Shown: positions 1 through 12,735, numbered from the stretch's first letter. The stretch: 64,000 nucleotides of DNA from Porodaedalea pini (GCA_002794775.1 NBAY01000072.1:62001-126000), one strand, 5' to 3'. Translations and numbers: made by a program. The notes: generated from the sequence alone by a model not told the origin.

Positions 1-12
1 TTTGCGGACACA

Positions 13-3000
13 TTGGAAGTCAAATGTATTCTCGACCAAGGTGCCGTCATTTGCCTCATTCACAAAGACGTATGGGAGAAATTAGGTATCCATCTACGAG
101 CTGACCAGTCAATGACTCTTGAGTCTGCCGATACAGGTCAATCCTCTACACTGGGGATGATCCAGAATGTCAAAGTTTCCGTTGCTGGCGTCAACATTTT
201 GCTCCAAGCACAGGTAGTTCAAAACGCTCCCTTTGAGGCCCTACTTGGTCGACCATTCTTCACCATCACTGAGTGCGAAACAAAGGACTTCCTCTCAGGA
301 GACCAGCATATCATGCTCACCGATCCATCTGAATGCTGGCGAAAATGCAAGGTCGCAACCGGAGTCTGTACCATCACTCGCTTCAATAAGCAGTCAGGTT
401 TTCAGTGGTCAAGGAACTGATGTCCCAGCATCGGAGAGACAACAAACAGCTCGCTATATGCACTCACAAAACTTCACATTCAGTATTTTCGATCTTAGAC
501 TCTATGATTCCGGTCTCTATTTATGAACAATGCCATCGCCACCTTTTCTTTTCACCAGATAACTTATCCCTCAATGTCAACAATGCTCAGCACGACTCGT
601 GCGTTCTCGAAACCCCAGACGGCACCGATCCCACAGTTCTGGCTTATAAGAAAGTCACCAATAAGGTTTGTCCTGTCGCTGGAACGCTCCCCGAGGAATT
701 CAGGATCATGCGACGCAAGCACCCCAGCCCACTAGAAGGGATGCCAGTACTCCCTACCAAACCTTTTGCTTTTAAACCAACTGGCAAGTTTACACAGGAA
801 CGAGCCGACACTTTTGACATCGACCCCTGTGAATTTCTTTGGCCAGAGGAACGAAAACTAGTCATCAACTTAATCATGTTACAAGAAGGTGCGCTAGCAT
901 GGGTAGAAACTGATTGAGGAACATTGGACCCACGTTGGTTCGACCTGGTATGCATTCCGACAGTTCCGCACATTCTGTGGGTCCACAGGAACATTCCCAT
1001 TCTGCCGGGAATTCGAGAAGCAATGATCAAGCTTTTATGTGAGAAGATCAACACTGGAGTCTACAAGCCCTCGAACTCATCTTACCGATCACGGATGTTT
1101 TCAGTCATGAAGAAGGATGGAGTCTTGCTCCGCTTTGTCCATGATCTGCAAGATCTCAATAGAATTACGATATGCGACATGGCTATGCCCCCAAATGTTG
1201 ACACGCTGGCCGAGCAATTTGGTGGCTGTGCCTGCTACACCGAACTGGACCTCTTCATCACCTTCGACCAGCAAACCTTACATGAAAGCTCCTGGGACCT
1301 GACTACTTTCCAAACACCCCTAGGAACGTTTCATCTCACCATACTCCCTATGGGGTACACAAATTCACTTCAAATTCTTCACAACGACCTCACATTCATT
1401 CTGCAAGATGAGATCCCAGAAGTCATGACCCCCTATGCTGATGACATCATGGCCAGAGGACCAAAGACACGGTACGAACTCCCCGATGGATCATACAAAA
1501 TGATCCCCAAGAACCCAGGGACTCAACGCTTCATCTGGGAGCACCTCCAGGATGTCAACTGAATCCTTCAACAAGTCAAAGTTGTCGGAGGAACCTTCTC
1601 AGCAAAAAAGCTATGTATATGCACCCCATATGGCATTATTGTTGGTCACAAGTGCACTTACCAGGGTCGAGAACCAGACGACTCTAAGATTCAGAAGGTC
1701 CGCAACTGGCCATTGTGTTGCACAGTCACCGAGGTCAAGGGATTTCTCAGCACAGCAGGAGTCTTACGAGTCTTTATCAAGGACTTCGCCAAGATGGCTC
1801 GCCCACTCATTCGCCTGATGAAGAAGAACATAATTTTTGACTGGGGAATTGAAGAACAGGACACCATGGACACTCTCAAGGAAGCAGTTACGAAGTGCCT
1901 GGCCCTCTGCGCTATCGACTACCAGTCAGATCTCGAGGTCGTACTCGCTGTCGACTCATCCATCATCGGAGTCGGCTGGACGCTTGGCCAGGAGCATGCT
2001 GACGGCTGTCGACGTATCAACAGGTTTGGGTCCATCAACTGGAACTCGGTCCTAGCTATGTATTCTCAGCCAAAAATCGAGTTATTTGGTCTATTCTGAG
2101 CCCTGTGAGCTAACCATCTCTTTCTCGTTGGAGTTTGCAAGCTCATCGTTGAAATGGATGCAGTGTAAATCAAAGGGATGATCAACAACCCCAATTTACA
2201 ACCTAACGCTACCATCAATAGGTGGATCACCGGCATTCTCTTGTTCTCGTTCATCTTACAACACATACCAGCTTTGGAGTTCACTGGCACGGACGGATTA
2301 TCTCATAGGCGAGCTGCACCAACCGATCCACAAGAGGAGGATGACTACAAGGCATGGATTGATGAAGCGTACACATTTATCTTAGGTCAAGCCTATTCTG
2401 TCGGTTCCGCCTACGCAACAAATGCAACACCCAGAACAGGCAATCCGGAATTGTTCCCGGCCTCCAACTCAGCGTGTGCCAAGGATCATTGTCTCAATGA
2501 TGTAAAATGCTTCTTAGAAGACCCACTACTAATTTTGTCGATCCCCGAGAAGGACATCCCCGCACTAGTCAGGTATGTGACAGGATTCTTCATTCGAGCT
2601 GGAAAGCTGTGGCGGAAAGCACAGAACGAGTGGCACCAGGTCGTCGTCGAACCAGAATGTCGTTGGACACTAGTCAAGGCCACCCACGATGACCTCGGAC
2701 ATAAGGGAGTATATTCGGTACGAGCCAGACTCCTCGATCGATTCTGGTGGCCTGCCCTCGGACACGATGTCAAGCACTACGTTAAGACGTGCCACGAATG
2801 CCAGATCAGGCAGACGAAGCAAGTTCTTATTCCGCCAATGGTCCCATCCATCGCTCCCCTATTCTCGAAGGTGCACATTGACATGAAAGTCATGCCAAAG
2901 GCAGGAGGTTATTGCTACATTGTCCATGCACGATGCTCACTTTCAGGATACCCCGAGTTCCGTCTCCTCCGCTCCGAAACTGGCAAAGCAATCAGCCAGT

Positions 3001-3868
3001 TCATATTCGAGGATATACTCTGCCGCTTCAGAGCTTGCCCAGAACTCATCACCAACAACGGAAAGCTGTTCATTGCTGCACTGGATTGGCTGAAGGGTTG
3101 CTATCACATCAATCACATCCATATTTCAGCTTACAACTCACACGCTAACGGGCTAATCGAACAAAAGCATTTTGATGTCCAGGAAGCTCTCATGAAAGCC
3201 ACAGAAGGAAATGAGAAGCATTGGCACAAGCACGCTCACTCAGTATTTTGGGCTAAATGAATTACTATCCTATGAGCTACAGGACTGTCGCCATACTTCA
3301 TGGTCCATGGAGTAGAACCGCTGCTCCCCTTCAATATCTCTGAAGCTACGTATCTCGTACCCCCAATTGAGTCCCCGCTCTCTACTACTGAGCTCGTCTC
3401 CATCCGAGCTCGCCAGCTTCAAAAATGCCCCGAGGATTTAGAAGCTATTGCCAAGAAGGTCAGTGATGCCAGGCACGCATATGCAAGACAGTTCGAGGAG
3501 GCAAACCAACATCTTATTAAAGACTACGACTTCCAACCAGGACAACTCGTTCTTCTTAGGAACTCACAAATGAAAATGGAACTCAATTGAAAGATGAAAC
3601 CTTGGTACCTCAGCCCTTACGTGGTTGTTCAAAAAACAGAGGGAGGATCGTATATCGTGGCGGAACTCAATGGGGCAGTTTCCCGCCTTAGAATCGCTGC
3701 ATTTTGACTTATTCCCTATTTCCCCCGTTCTAATCCTTTGGTTCCAGTTACCAAACTCATAGAAGACTCCAAGGAAGAGCTCAAAATGATGAACAACACC
3801 CAAGAGCAAGACGAGGACCAGAATGATGTCTCAGACATTGATTCTGAGTTTGTCGACTCTGATGCCTA
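13..3868 (+). pseudogene. Ty3/gypsy retrotransposon pol, decayed (protease, RT, RNase H, integrase)
   Basis: Retropepsin-like segment at 13-420, in which the usual D-S/T-G is replaced by DQGA. From about 405 to 3868 a single frame encodes the rest: an RT with a PLGTF segment and a YADD box near 1434, RNase H at about 1713-2099 (LAVDSS), then an integrase with an H-H-C-C finger near 2690-2810. In the DDE core the second Asp reads Asn (ITNNG, near 3055), so strand transfer should be lost. The frame is broken by stops at 915, 1560, 2097, near 2106 and 2166, 3258, near 3270, 3588 and near 3705. Most are TGA where relatives would be expected to have Arg (CGA). The protease lies in another frame, so there is a frameshift or intron near 400. 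The left end lies outside the window and no LTR is visible. The family is clear; the element is dead. Confidence 0.85.
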
Positions 3869-4234
3869 GGCTTCACCTCTGATCTGCTCTGAGGACTCCA
3901 TATATGCACCTTCTTCTTTAATTCTCCATCATCTCTTCTCATCATCCTATTCTATTAATCCACTCTGGCACGCATTCAACTGCAAGCCACCTTTTGAGCA
4001 TTCTGGCTGTTCTGCCAGTTCCATCCCAATTTATCTCTTCACTTCATTTCGACTCCCCTGGCATTTCCTTGCCCCATTTCTTTTCCTTAACAAAACCCTA
4101 ACACAAAACTCAGAAAACATTTAATTCAAAAACAAACTATAGAAGTACAAATTTCTTTTTTCTTTTTCTGTTTTCTCTTTTTTTCAACTAAATAAAGGGT
4201 TCCATGCGTTGCATGTGTTCTGCACATCCCAACT
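3869..4234. other. Gene-free junction between two converging retroelement remnants, with a T-rich tract
   Basis: No gene seen. The stretch 4150-4195 is strongly T/C rich. Read on the minus strand it is a polypurine run just downstream of the gag-like gene, so it could be a decayed polypurine tract or a 3' UTR. Confidence 0.4.
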
Positions 4235-6017
4235 CTACCTCGCTTTTCCCTTCCCCTTTCCTTTCCCTGAGCCTTCTTCCTGACCCCATCTAGACTCCTG
4301 AGCCCACTGCATCGATGCGACATTAGACTGCATGGCAGCTGCTCTATCTTGCAGCAACACCGCCTGCCACTCCAGCTCTGAAGCAGTGCATTCCAGCACA
4401 TGAGCATCCCGACCCAGGACAGACAACTCCTGATCCAACTCCACCTCTGACGAGTGAACAGACAGTTCCTCAACCCCATCATCAAACAAGCTGACCCCAA
4501 CACTAGGACGAGCCAGACAACTAGGCCCAGCTGTCACTAGACCTGTTGGTGGTCTCGTTGACACTCTTGTTGATGCTCTCACAGGAGCTCTTGTCGACAC
4601 TCCAGGAGGCAGCCTCACTGGAGTACTTGGTGCCACGCTCGTAGCAAGCCTCGAAGATGACCCAGCACCAGTCCGTGATCGAGAAGGCAGAGCCTGCGCA
4701 ACCTGCTCATGCATGACACGGTTCATCACCCAGCCATGCGTCGACAGCTCGCACTTAATCCGGAGCTTCTGACAATTCATGCACGCCTTCCCAGGAGTCC
4801 CAGTGCACTCTATACCTCACATCCGGCATGGATTACAACCAGCAGAATTGATGTTGTTGCTGCTGCTGTTGTCCTCGTCTTCCTCAGCCTCCTCGTCATC
4901 ACTTCCTTCGGTGTCATCGTCAATGTCCTCATCTTCGTCCTCATCATCTTCACTGTTGTCGACCTGACCCTTGTTGCTGCTGCTGTTGCTGTAGTCGCCC
5001 AAAGCAGCACTCATGGATTGACCCCACAAGCCACAAACAGTTGAGTCCGAGCTGTTTCCCCCATAATCTGATTCCCCACAACAACCAGGTGGAGAACTAG
5101 CAGGACTCTTGTCAATGACCATCCGAGTCAACTCTTTGCTTGGTGCCTGAGGAGGAATAACCGGATGATGACGGGTGCGGGCAGCAGCATGAGTTGCCAA
5201 CTCCTTTTTCGCCCATGCCCGCATCAAAGAAGTATGAGATGCATCACTCTGATCGTCCTTGATTAGTAGATCAGTTTTGTCAGGACCAGATCTCATCTGT
5301 CACGCTTGTTGCGGTCGTTCCGTCCGTTCCGCTTGTTGCGCCTGTTCCACCAGTTCTGCCTGTTGCATGTTTCTCATCCAAGCGGAACCAGCCAGATTGC
5401 TTCTGCCAGGAGACCCAAGATCAGGTGCTGTTGGTTGGGCAGACATGCTGCACTGCATCGACGATACGGGGAGAGACTGCTGTCCAAACCAAATCAGCTC
5501 ATCAAGCCACTCAGTCTCACTAACCTGATGAACTTGTTCATGCCGATCAAACACAGCCAACTCCCGGTCCAACTCTGTACTCCCAGGTTCATTTCGTGCC
5601 ATCGCCACCATTTCTGCAGCTATTGCCACATCAGCCAGGGCATGCATGGTCTCATTATCCCGCATCCCGTAGCAATCCCTCTCTGCATTCAGGTAGTCAT
5701 GCATCTGCTGCCAGTGACTCTCTGGCAGACAAGTCCACATGTTGAGACGGCAAACCTCGGTCATATGGCGATGAAGCTCAGACCACATGTGCTAAACAAA
5801 AGCGTCAGGGATAGAGTCGCTCATGGTGAACGTTAATACTCACGTCAAATTCAGCCAAGCTGACTACCCAGGCACGTACTACCTCTGGCATCAATGACTG
5901 GATCAGGAACTCCGTCCACCGCTCGAGGATGCCTCGCTCCCATTCCTGAACTGCTCGCTTGAGCTGCGCCATTGCCTGGAAGTGCTCCACCAAAATGCTA
6001 AGCTGGTAAAATGACAT
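4235..6017 (-). pseudogene. Gag-like protein with a cysteine cluster, two in-frame TGA stops
   Basis: Exon 1 is 6017-5844 (ATG at 6017). The intron 5843-5792 is 52 nt, GTGAGT...TTTAG, phase 0. Exon 2 is 5791-4235. The joined frame of about 590 codons has a helical N-terminal part, a Gln/Glu-rich middle, an Asp/Glu/Ser-rich stretch (about 4850-4960) and a Cys cluster of the form CNPC...C...CMNC...KC at about 4745-4835. It ends in a Gly/Lys-rich tail. Two TGA stops interrupt it, at 5302-5300 and 4819-4817; the second falls inside the Cys cluster. The cluster recalls proteins recurrent in Agaricomycete genomes, often beside retroelements. The position just downstream of an R1 LTR suggests it is the gag of that element. 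That is inference; no matching minus-strand pol is present. Confidence 0.55.
5792..5843 (-). other. Intron in gag-like gene
   Basis: Donor GTGAGT and acceptor TTTAG on the minus strand, 52 nt. Splicing joins Glu-Phe-Asp to His-Met-Trp without a frame change, while the unspliced frame hits a stop. Confidence 0.6.
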
Positions 6018-6158
6018 TTTGATGTTGCGATGGATGAGGGTGAGAAAGAGGGTGTGGACCACACAAGGCCAATGTACAATGCCTTATCCCATGAACACGA
6101 GAGGATTCAGAAGAACGGAGTGACTAGGGACAGTCACTGTTTAAAATGCCCAAGGAGA

Positions 6159-7253
6159 TGTAACACCAACCAGTTCGTTGGGCACAGAATGAGTGGAACA
6201 CATGTGATGTACGTCATGAAGTTGAAGAGCCTCGACTCAGCAATTGAGCAAAGCAGTACACCCAGATCAGCAGTGATTACCCAAACACAGAATGCACGCA
6301 ATGACCGGATCGCACGCATCAGCTACTCGGACCGACCCCGGTGCACTTATCTGTGCATGTGTCCTCTCGACCCTGCCAAAGGTTCGTTCATTTGCCTTTG
6401 TCTAAAAACATGCACCAGCCCAGCATTGGTCATTCTGGCTCCGTACAAAGGATCCCGAAGCTCACCAATGCTATGCCAAGTCAACACGCGCTGTCCCCGC
6501 CTTTCAGTAGTTCGGATCATGAAGCCACTCAAAGGAACACTCAGGAGGCTCAGTGGTAGGACAATAGAGGACTCGTCTTATTTTATTTTGCCTTTCATGT
6601 TTATGCCAGACACTTGTTTAGTATTTATAGAGCGCCAAATGTTGTAGATAGGATAGCAATTCCACCCCGAGTTTCAACACCTAACTTTGTGTGATATCTC
6701 TCAGGACAGTCCCTAGGAACACTTCAGTGTCTCAGTGACTCGAATCACTCACCTCGACTTCGTTTTATTTGCGTTGTGCTCATTGCGCTCATTCTGTCCG
6801 TTCCGTCTTTGCCTCATTTCCATTTCATTCTCGTTACCTCGACCTCGCTCCCCTCTCGTCTTTTATCTTCTGATTTAGTTCCATACATTGCCTTGCCCCC
6901 TGGCATTTCAGATGACATCCTGTTAAGCACAGGGACCAGCTGTCCATTCTGAGGACAATCCCACTCTGAGAAGTCACACTAGTGTTAGCACATCTCTGCA
7001 TCTTCCGACACAGCCACAAATGATCCCCCACACATCTCAAGTGCTCCATCGGTGCTATGCTTCAAACACTTCCCTACTAGCGCTCTCTCCCAATTCTGTT
7101 GCCCCTGACATGCTGGAACGCACACAACTCGAATCCTTCGATCCAGAACCCACGGAACTCGACTGGAACGAGGGCATTGACCCACTAGACATGTCTCCCT
7201 CAAACTCAATCATCTGATTCCCTTTTACTAACAACCGGAACTCAGTATTATCA
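6159..7253 (-). repeat. R1 LTR-like repeat, copy 1
   Basis: A 1,095 bp repeat, reading TGATAATACTGAG... to ...GGTGTTACA on the minus strand (TG...CA ends). Related copies lie at 41184-42268 and 44130-46683. A TATAAATA box sits on the minus strand near 6625. Here the repeat is followed in the same orientation by a leader and the gag-like gene, as expected for a 5' LTR. Short open frames inside are LTR noise. Confidence 0.6.
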
Positions 7254-7399
7254 ATGGCATTTTACTGTCAGCACCATTGATGGGCCATCCTTCCTCTTCA
7301 CTCATTGGCTCCTTCATCTTCCCAATGGAGGTGGAAGTAGCATCTTGATCTACCAAGATGACAGTAGTCATCTGGCTCATTGTTCTTGTCAGTGTATGA

Positions 7400-9842
7400 C
7401 AAAAGACTATACTGCAAAGTTACATACCTGTGAACTGCCCTTCTTCACCTCATACTTGAACTCATCTACCATTTCTGCCTTGATGTAGAGAAGTGATTCT
7501 CGATATGGTTGATCTTCAACTTCAATACAAGTCCTAACCTTGTCCTCTGTATTTCTGGTTGCTATTTCATGTGTATGCCGGTGACATTTCAATGACTCGT
7601 TGCTGTCAACACATATGAGCATTGAGTAGTCTAGTTCCTCTTCCTCACTAAGCTTGTACATGCAGCACAGACATGCCTCTTGGAGTTTTGATAGTTTGCT
7701 TGAATGTAATACACTGTTGAGCTTCACATTGACCTGATGCACCAGCTCAATGTATACGTCGAAGGCTCATGAGAATGACATCACATACCAGCACCAGAAG
7801 GTAATCTGTGTTATAGATGAGTGAAAGCTCCCCAAACCAATGGGACACACCATTTGCAAGTCACATATAGCATAGACAAACAGTGTGATGCCGACATTTC
7901 CACACCATGCATTGATCACAGAGAATATCTCCAATGTCTTTACTGCCACTGCCATGTCAGGATGGAGGGGAGCAGCAGCAATATAGCCATGCCTGAGCAT
8001 CATGATGGTCAGGCCCTTTCTGCTATCAACATTGAGTGGAAAATTGATCTGGCAGATATCTGGAATAGTTGGCTTATTAGCTTACTGCCCTCTCAGAAGT
8101 ATTGTCACATGTGATTTCACTGATTTTTGTGCCACAAGAGCCTCAAAACACAAACATTTTCATATTTCAACCAAAAGTTGACCTTTTTGCATCATCTAAG
8201 TTGATAAATTCATTGTTTTATCTCATCTTTTATATTTCAACAAGAGTGATAGGAAATAGTCAAAATTGGGGTCCAAAACAGCAAAAATGCTGTTTTTGAT
8301 CCCATTTCCCTTATTCATTTTTTCCTGCACTCAGATTTCACTCTACAGTGCTCCAGACCAGCCAATAATCCCAGTATTAGTCTATTATGAATTTACAGAC
8401 TGATTTTGAGATGTATTGTGAGGTAGATGTGCTGAATTGGTGCATGCCTAAAACACACAAATCCCCTCTGTTTCTGCAAGCCCCCCAGCCCCCAGGAAAA
8501 ATTCTTCTCAGCTAATTTCATGCATGTAAATTCATTCAAAGTGTATTGGAACAGATTTGAGCAGCATCCAGGGCTCTAGCATCAACCAGTGAGCTGAATT
8601 GAGTACCAGATTCTGACTGTATGCACTATTCTTGTGAACATATCCCTGATTCATGAAGCAAGCCTATATCCATGGATGCTGCTCAAATCTGTTCCAATAC
8701 ACTTTGAATGAATTTACATGCATGAAATTAGTTGAGAAGAATTTTTCCTGGGGGCTGGGGGGCTTGCAGAAACAGAGGGGATTTGTGTGTTTTAGGCATG
8801 CACCAATTCAGCACATCTACCTCACAATACATCTCAAAATCAGTCTGTAAATTCATAATAGACTAATACTGGGATTCTTGGCTGGTCTGGAGCACTGTAG
8901 AGTGAAATCTGAGTGCAGGAAAAAATGAATAAGGGAAATGGGATCAAAAACAGCATTTTTGCTGTTTTGGACCCCAATTTTGACTATTTCCTATCACTCT
9001 TGTTGAAATATAAAAGATGAGATAAAACAATGAATTTATCAACTTAGATGATGCAAAAAGGTCAACTTTTGGTTGAAATATGAAAATGTTTGTGTTTTGA
9101 GGCTCTTGTGGCACAAAAATCAGTGAAATCACATGTGACAATACTTCTGAAAAGGGCAGTAATGATGGAGAACTTGCTTTGTATTGCACCTTGCAAACTA
9201 AAGCAATCTATTGGCAGGTGACACTGCCCAACATTCTCGACAATAGGAGCCCCGTACACAGACCATCGCATATAGGCGTCAAGAAGGTCTGGATATAACC
9301 CTTTCCACCTTTCAGCTCAAATTTTTGTCCTTTCTCACTCTCACTGGTGATTGTAAGTACTAAGGACATGTCAGCAAGTTTGACAATAGTAACCTGCAAG
9401 TTTCTTACCATCAGCCACACTTATTTGTCCACAGTTCCACCAAGATCTCACTGCCATCAAAGCTCATATCCTCAGCAGACCACTCTTCATCCTTCCATGT
9501 GGAATTGTCTAGTAGCTCAAGAAAATCATCACCATCCATGTTCATGAACTCAAAGCCATTGTCTTCTTGTCTGCCAAGTGTGTTCGTGACTAACACATTC
9601 TCCATTCTTCACCTTTTGATCTGGACCAGGATAGCTGTAGTGAATGGTAAGTATTCAGTCCCAACAATTGATAGCGACTCACTGTTTGCTGTTTCCTTTT
9701 GTCACATTGCTAACTTGACTCTTCTTTGCATCAGGCTTGACAAGTTCACAATCGACGTGACCCATTTCTTCAAGCCCGACTCTGATTGCAGGGCCACGAC
9801 CAACTTTGAAGTCCTTGAGACACCAGCTCTGTGTTTTGGAGG
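7400..9842 (-). pseudogene. KDZ (Kyakuja-Dileera-Zisupton) transposase remnant
   Basis: Disconnected minus-strand exons in several frames. A start-like segment MPPKHRAG lies near 9842, an acidic segment at 9605-9411, and a WKGLYPDLLDAY segment near 9290. A CxC-domain-like segment with GYIAAAPLHP is at about 8003-7770. The segment CLCCMYKLSEEEELDYSMLI at about 7670-7610 closely matches the conserved KDZ motif just before the catalytic core (C-P-x-C ... D-G-N-x-S-L-K), with the Gly replaced by Ser. The downstream core is missing. A foldback element (8085-9159) sits in the middle. The assignment rests on motif recognition only. Confidence 0.55.
8085..9159. mobile_element. Foldback (palindromic) non-autonomous DNA element, TA target duplication
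   Basis: 1,075 bp, made of two inverted arms of about 490 bp (8085-8574 and about 8672-9159) around a ~97 bp spacer, flanked by TA at 8083-8084 and 9160-9161. The ends read CTGCCC(T)TCTCAGAAGTATT and match the ends of the 8.7 kb element at 11762-20463. The TA duplication and shared ends suggest mobilisation by the Tc1-like transposase encoded there. Identical open frames on the two arms are a by-product of the palindrome. Confidence 0.75.
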
Positions 9843-9887
9843 CATGTCAATAACAGTGTGCAGGAATGAGGACAATGTGTGATACAA

Positions 9888-11289
9888 CTGATTGATGCTC
9901 AGTCACAATACAATCACTTCCTTATATGGAAGTGGTTGATCACAATCGTCCCATTATGTACTTGAACACATGACATCATCAATGCTCAATTCACACTCAT
10001 GCTGTGGTAGACATGCCCAGTATTCTCTGCATGAATTGAAGACTGATGTCATTAGTAATAGTTTGAAAGTACTATACAGCAGCTATGGAATGCAAAAAAA
10101 AATGAAGTAAATACATGGAGAAATGGCTGAGATTGTTGTGCTTGCTGTCTGTGACAGCAAGCACTCATGGTGGTGAGGGATGGACACGATGATGGCAGCC
10201 CCTAGCGATGGCAAGCAGAGGCCTAGTGAGAGGGCCAAGGGCTTAGGCAACGAGGAGCACAGCACTGGTGAAGCAAGATTAGCTGATGATAGACAACAGA
10301 TAGCCAATATTACTTACTGAGGTATTTCGAGGACAGTGCAGGCACAAACAGTGCCCTTGGTGTCAGTGGTGGCAAGGGTGTGCAAGGGTGTTGAGGAGAG
10401 GGGTGGGGGATGGTGGTGGGGGGAGAGGATGAGGGGTGGAGGGGCGTCACGTGATAACACAGTGCTTACATAGCCAATGATGGTGACTGGGCATCTATAC
10501 CCGGTCTCTGCCCAAACCCCCCAGCACAAAGTCTGCAGCTACCGTGGTATTTCAATGGTAGTGAGGAAAACACCCAAACAACCCCATTAGACCCCAGTCT
10601 AATATACATTGACTAGGGTCTAATTAGGCGAGTAGGGTATGGTGTATAGGTGGGGAGCTTGGTGCTCTCCACCACTGCCACTGGTCTTGTCGGCTTGACC
10701 TCTCCGGCTCCCACATTGGTTCTCTCCTTTGCCACTTTCAGAGTTCTAGAGGAAGAAAGCCCAACTGCTGACTCAGAGTCCAACCCGGTGTCAGTGTCTC
10801 TCGAAGGTGTCACCATGGTACTAGTACTGCTATTGTAATTGTTTCTTGACATTGTGTTGTTACTTGACTGTTTGAATTCAGCTGCAAGGAGCAATAGTAT
10901 ACAATTTGACAAGGGCTGAGATGTCTTGGGTTTAATATGCATCTCTGAAACCGAGTCTTGTTTTCCATTTCTCTCTTTGTAGCCCTCCCTCCCTTTCCAC
11001 TAGCACCCACCATCATCTAGCCTGATGCATATATCCATTTCAGTTCCTCCTGTCAATTTTGAAGCACCACAAAGCATTAATATCAATCCAATAAGTTTGG
11101 GCTATATACCTTCATTTAGAATAGAATGCAATGAAGACCTAGCAGAAGTACATATATCTCACAGGGCAATATCACATTGCTTTGATTTTCATGATACTCA
11201 AATAGTACATGTTGTTCAGTGAAACACATTCTGTTGATGAGCCAATCACAATGCAAGAACAAAGATGAGCTCACTAGTACTGTACAAAC
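9888..11289. other. Region without a recognised gene
   Basis: No supported coding region. It holds a perfect stem-loop at 10138-10164, a G-rich tract at about 10370-10450, and an imperfect inverted repeat (TTAGACCCCAGTC / GACTAGGGTCTAA) at about 10587-10625. A minus-strand frame at 11355-11116 has no recognisable similarity. Confidence 0.4.
10138..10164. repeat. Perfect 12 bp stem, 3 nt loop
   Basis: GTGCTTGCTGTC, then TGT, then GACAGCAAGCAC. No gene or tail context identifies it as a terminator or ncRNA. Confidence 0.5.
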
Positions 11290-11614
11290 ATGGCAGGAAA
11301 ATCCAGGGTTTTCCATGAGGAAGGAGTATATCATGGAGTGTTTAGTGGGGCTCATATAATTTCAGCCAGAAAAGCCTTACATGGATTGTAAATTCTCAAT
11401 CAATCAAATTTTGCAGAAATTATGCTTTATGTATCTAAAATTGATGGCCATCAAGAAAAGTATTTCTGAACTCAGTGTCTGCAATCTACTTTGCCAAAGG
11501 ATAAGATAATTCTGGGATTCCAAATTTCCATTGTCAGTAAATCAAGAGAATGGTGGTTATTAGATTTAGAATCTGTAAAGTCTTGGACACAAAGAAAAGA
11601 GGCTCATTGGATTT

Positions 11615-11760
11615 AAAATCCACATAGACTCCTTGCATGAATGGAAGATCTCTCTCAGATTTGGGATCTATGGTTCACATGATTAGCATATAATCAACTC
11701 AGCATAGATCCCAAATCTGAGAGAGATCTTCCATTCATGCAAGGAGTCTATGTGGATTTT
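11615..11760. repeat. 146 bp near-perfect palindrome (left)
   Basis: Arms of about 58 bp beginning AAAATCCACATAGACTCC, around a ~30 bp spacer, abutting the TA before the element end at 11762. Mirrored at 20465-20610. Confidence 0.8.
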
Positions 11761-12735
11761 ACTGCCCTTTTCAGAAGTATTGTCACACATCAAATTCATG
11801 TGGTTTTGATGCATCTTGTGGCATAACTGCCAAAATTCGAGTAAATGATGATTTACTGTGTCAATTCCTCACGATACATGTTCATTAAGCACTCAAAAAA
11901 AAGTACTTGCTCATCCAAATCCGAATCTGTAAAAATATCCGAGGTTAGATGAATATTTTTGTCAAAATAAGTCAAACAATGTTGACCAGCCCTGTTTTAA
12001 CACCTCACCCTCACTATATGCAAAAATCATACCCCTTTCCTCTCATCCTGTAAATTTTTTTTCTCCACCTGTAAATTAGGTTTACATGTATGGCAATCCC
12101 ATGCATAAGTTTGGTGTAATTCTGTGCACTATTTGTGGTGTAATGGGGATGTTTCTGTTCTTCGGACACCTGCTCTCACCTGGGTTTGGACAGTCCATTT
12201 CATACAGCTCTGCCAATTTGACAGGTAAAAATACAAAACTTCTTGCACTACATAGACAATCCTATCTACTACAGCCTGGGTTATTTGGGGGCCCCTCCGC
12301 CTTGATTTGACACTGTAGTGGTAATTTATTTTTGACCTGCGCGCTGTAGCACCATGCGCCACCTGCACATCTGAAGTATAGAAGTTGGAAACAACGTGTT
12401 GCTTCATAAGTACTACTCCATCTCAAGAAGAGATGGCTGCAGATATCTCACCAGCATACCAGGTGAGCGTATCCACCATGCAGGACCACTAGTAGATACA
12501 CAAGTGTATGTTCATGCAAACAGACTCGAAGACGTCCTTTCAGATCCAGAACAGCAACAGCTGGCAGCCTCTTCTTGGTCAAGAGCAAGGCATAACCATT
12601 GTCACCCACAGTCTAGACAGAAGAGCAGATGGCTTTGCTGAAGAGAGGTTGGCGTGCTACAATGGTCAGCAGTATATGCAGATTAGGGGTTGGCACATGA
12701 ACACATTCACCATGAAAACACCCTTCTCTCCCACC

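Noticed and set aside
924..3868. In-frame TGA codons as programmed read-through or selenocysteine
   Set aside because: They fall at Arg positions in many unrelated repeats and in dead domains, accompanied by other lesions and CpG transitions in LTRs. Decay explains them better.
4826..4990. Triplet-repeat microsatellite
   Set aside because: The CTG/TCC/CAT triplets are codons for the acidic Asp/Glu/Ser stretch of the minus-strand gag-like gene.
8102..9189. Identical open frames on both strands as a gene pair
   Set aside because: They are mirror images inside the foldback palindrome and have no conserved features.
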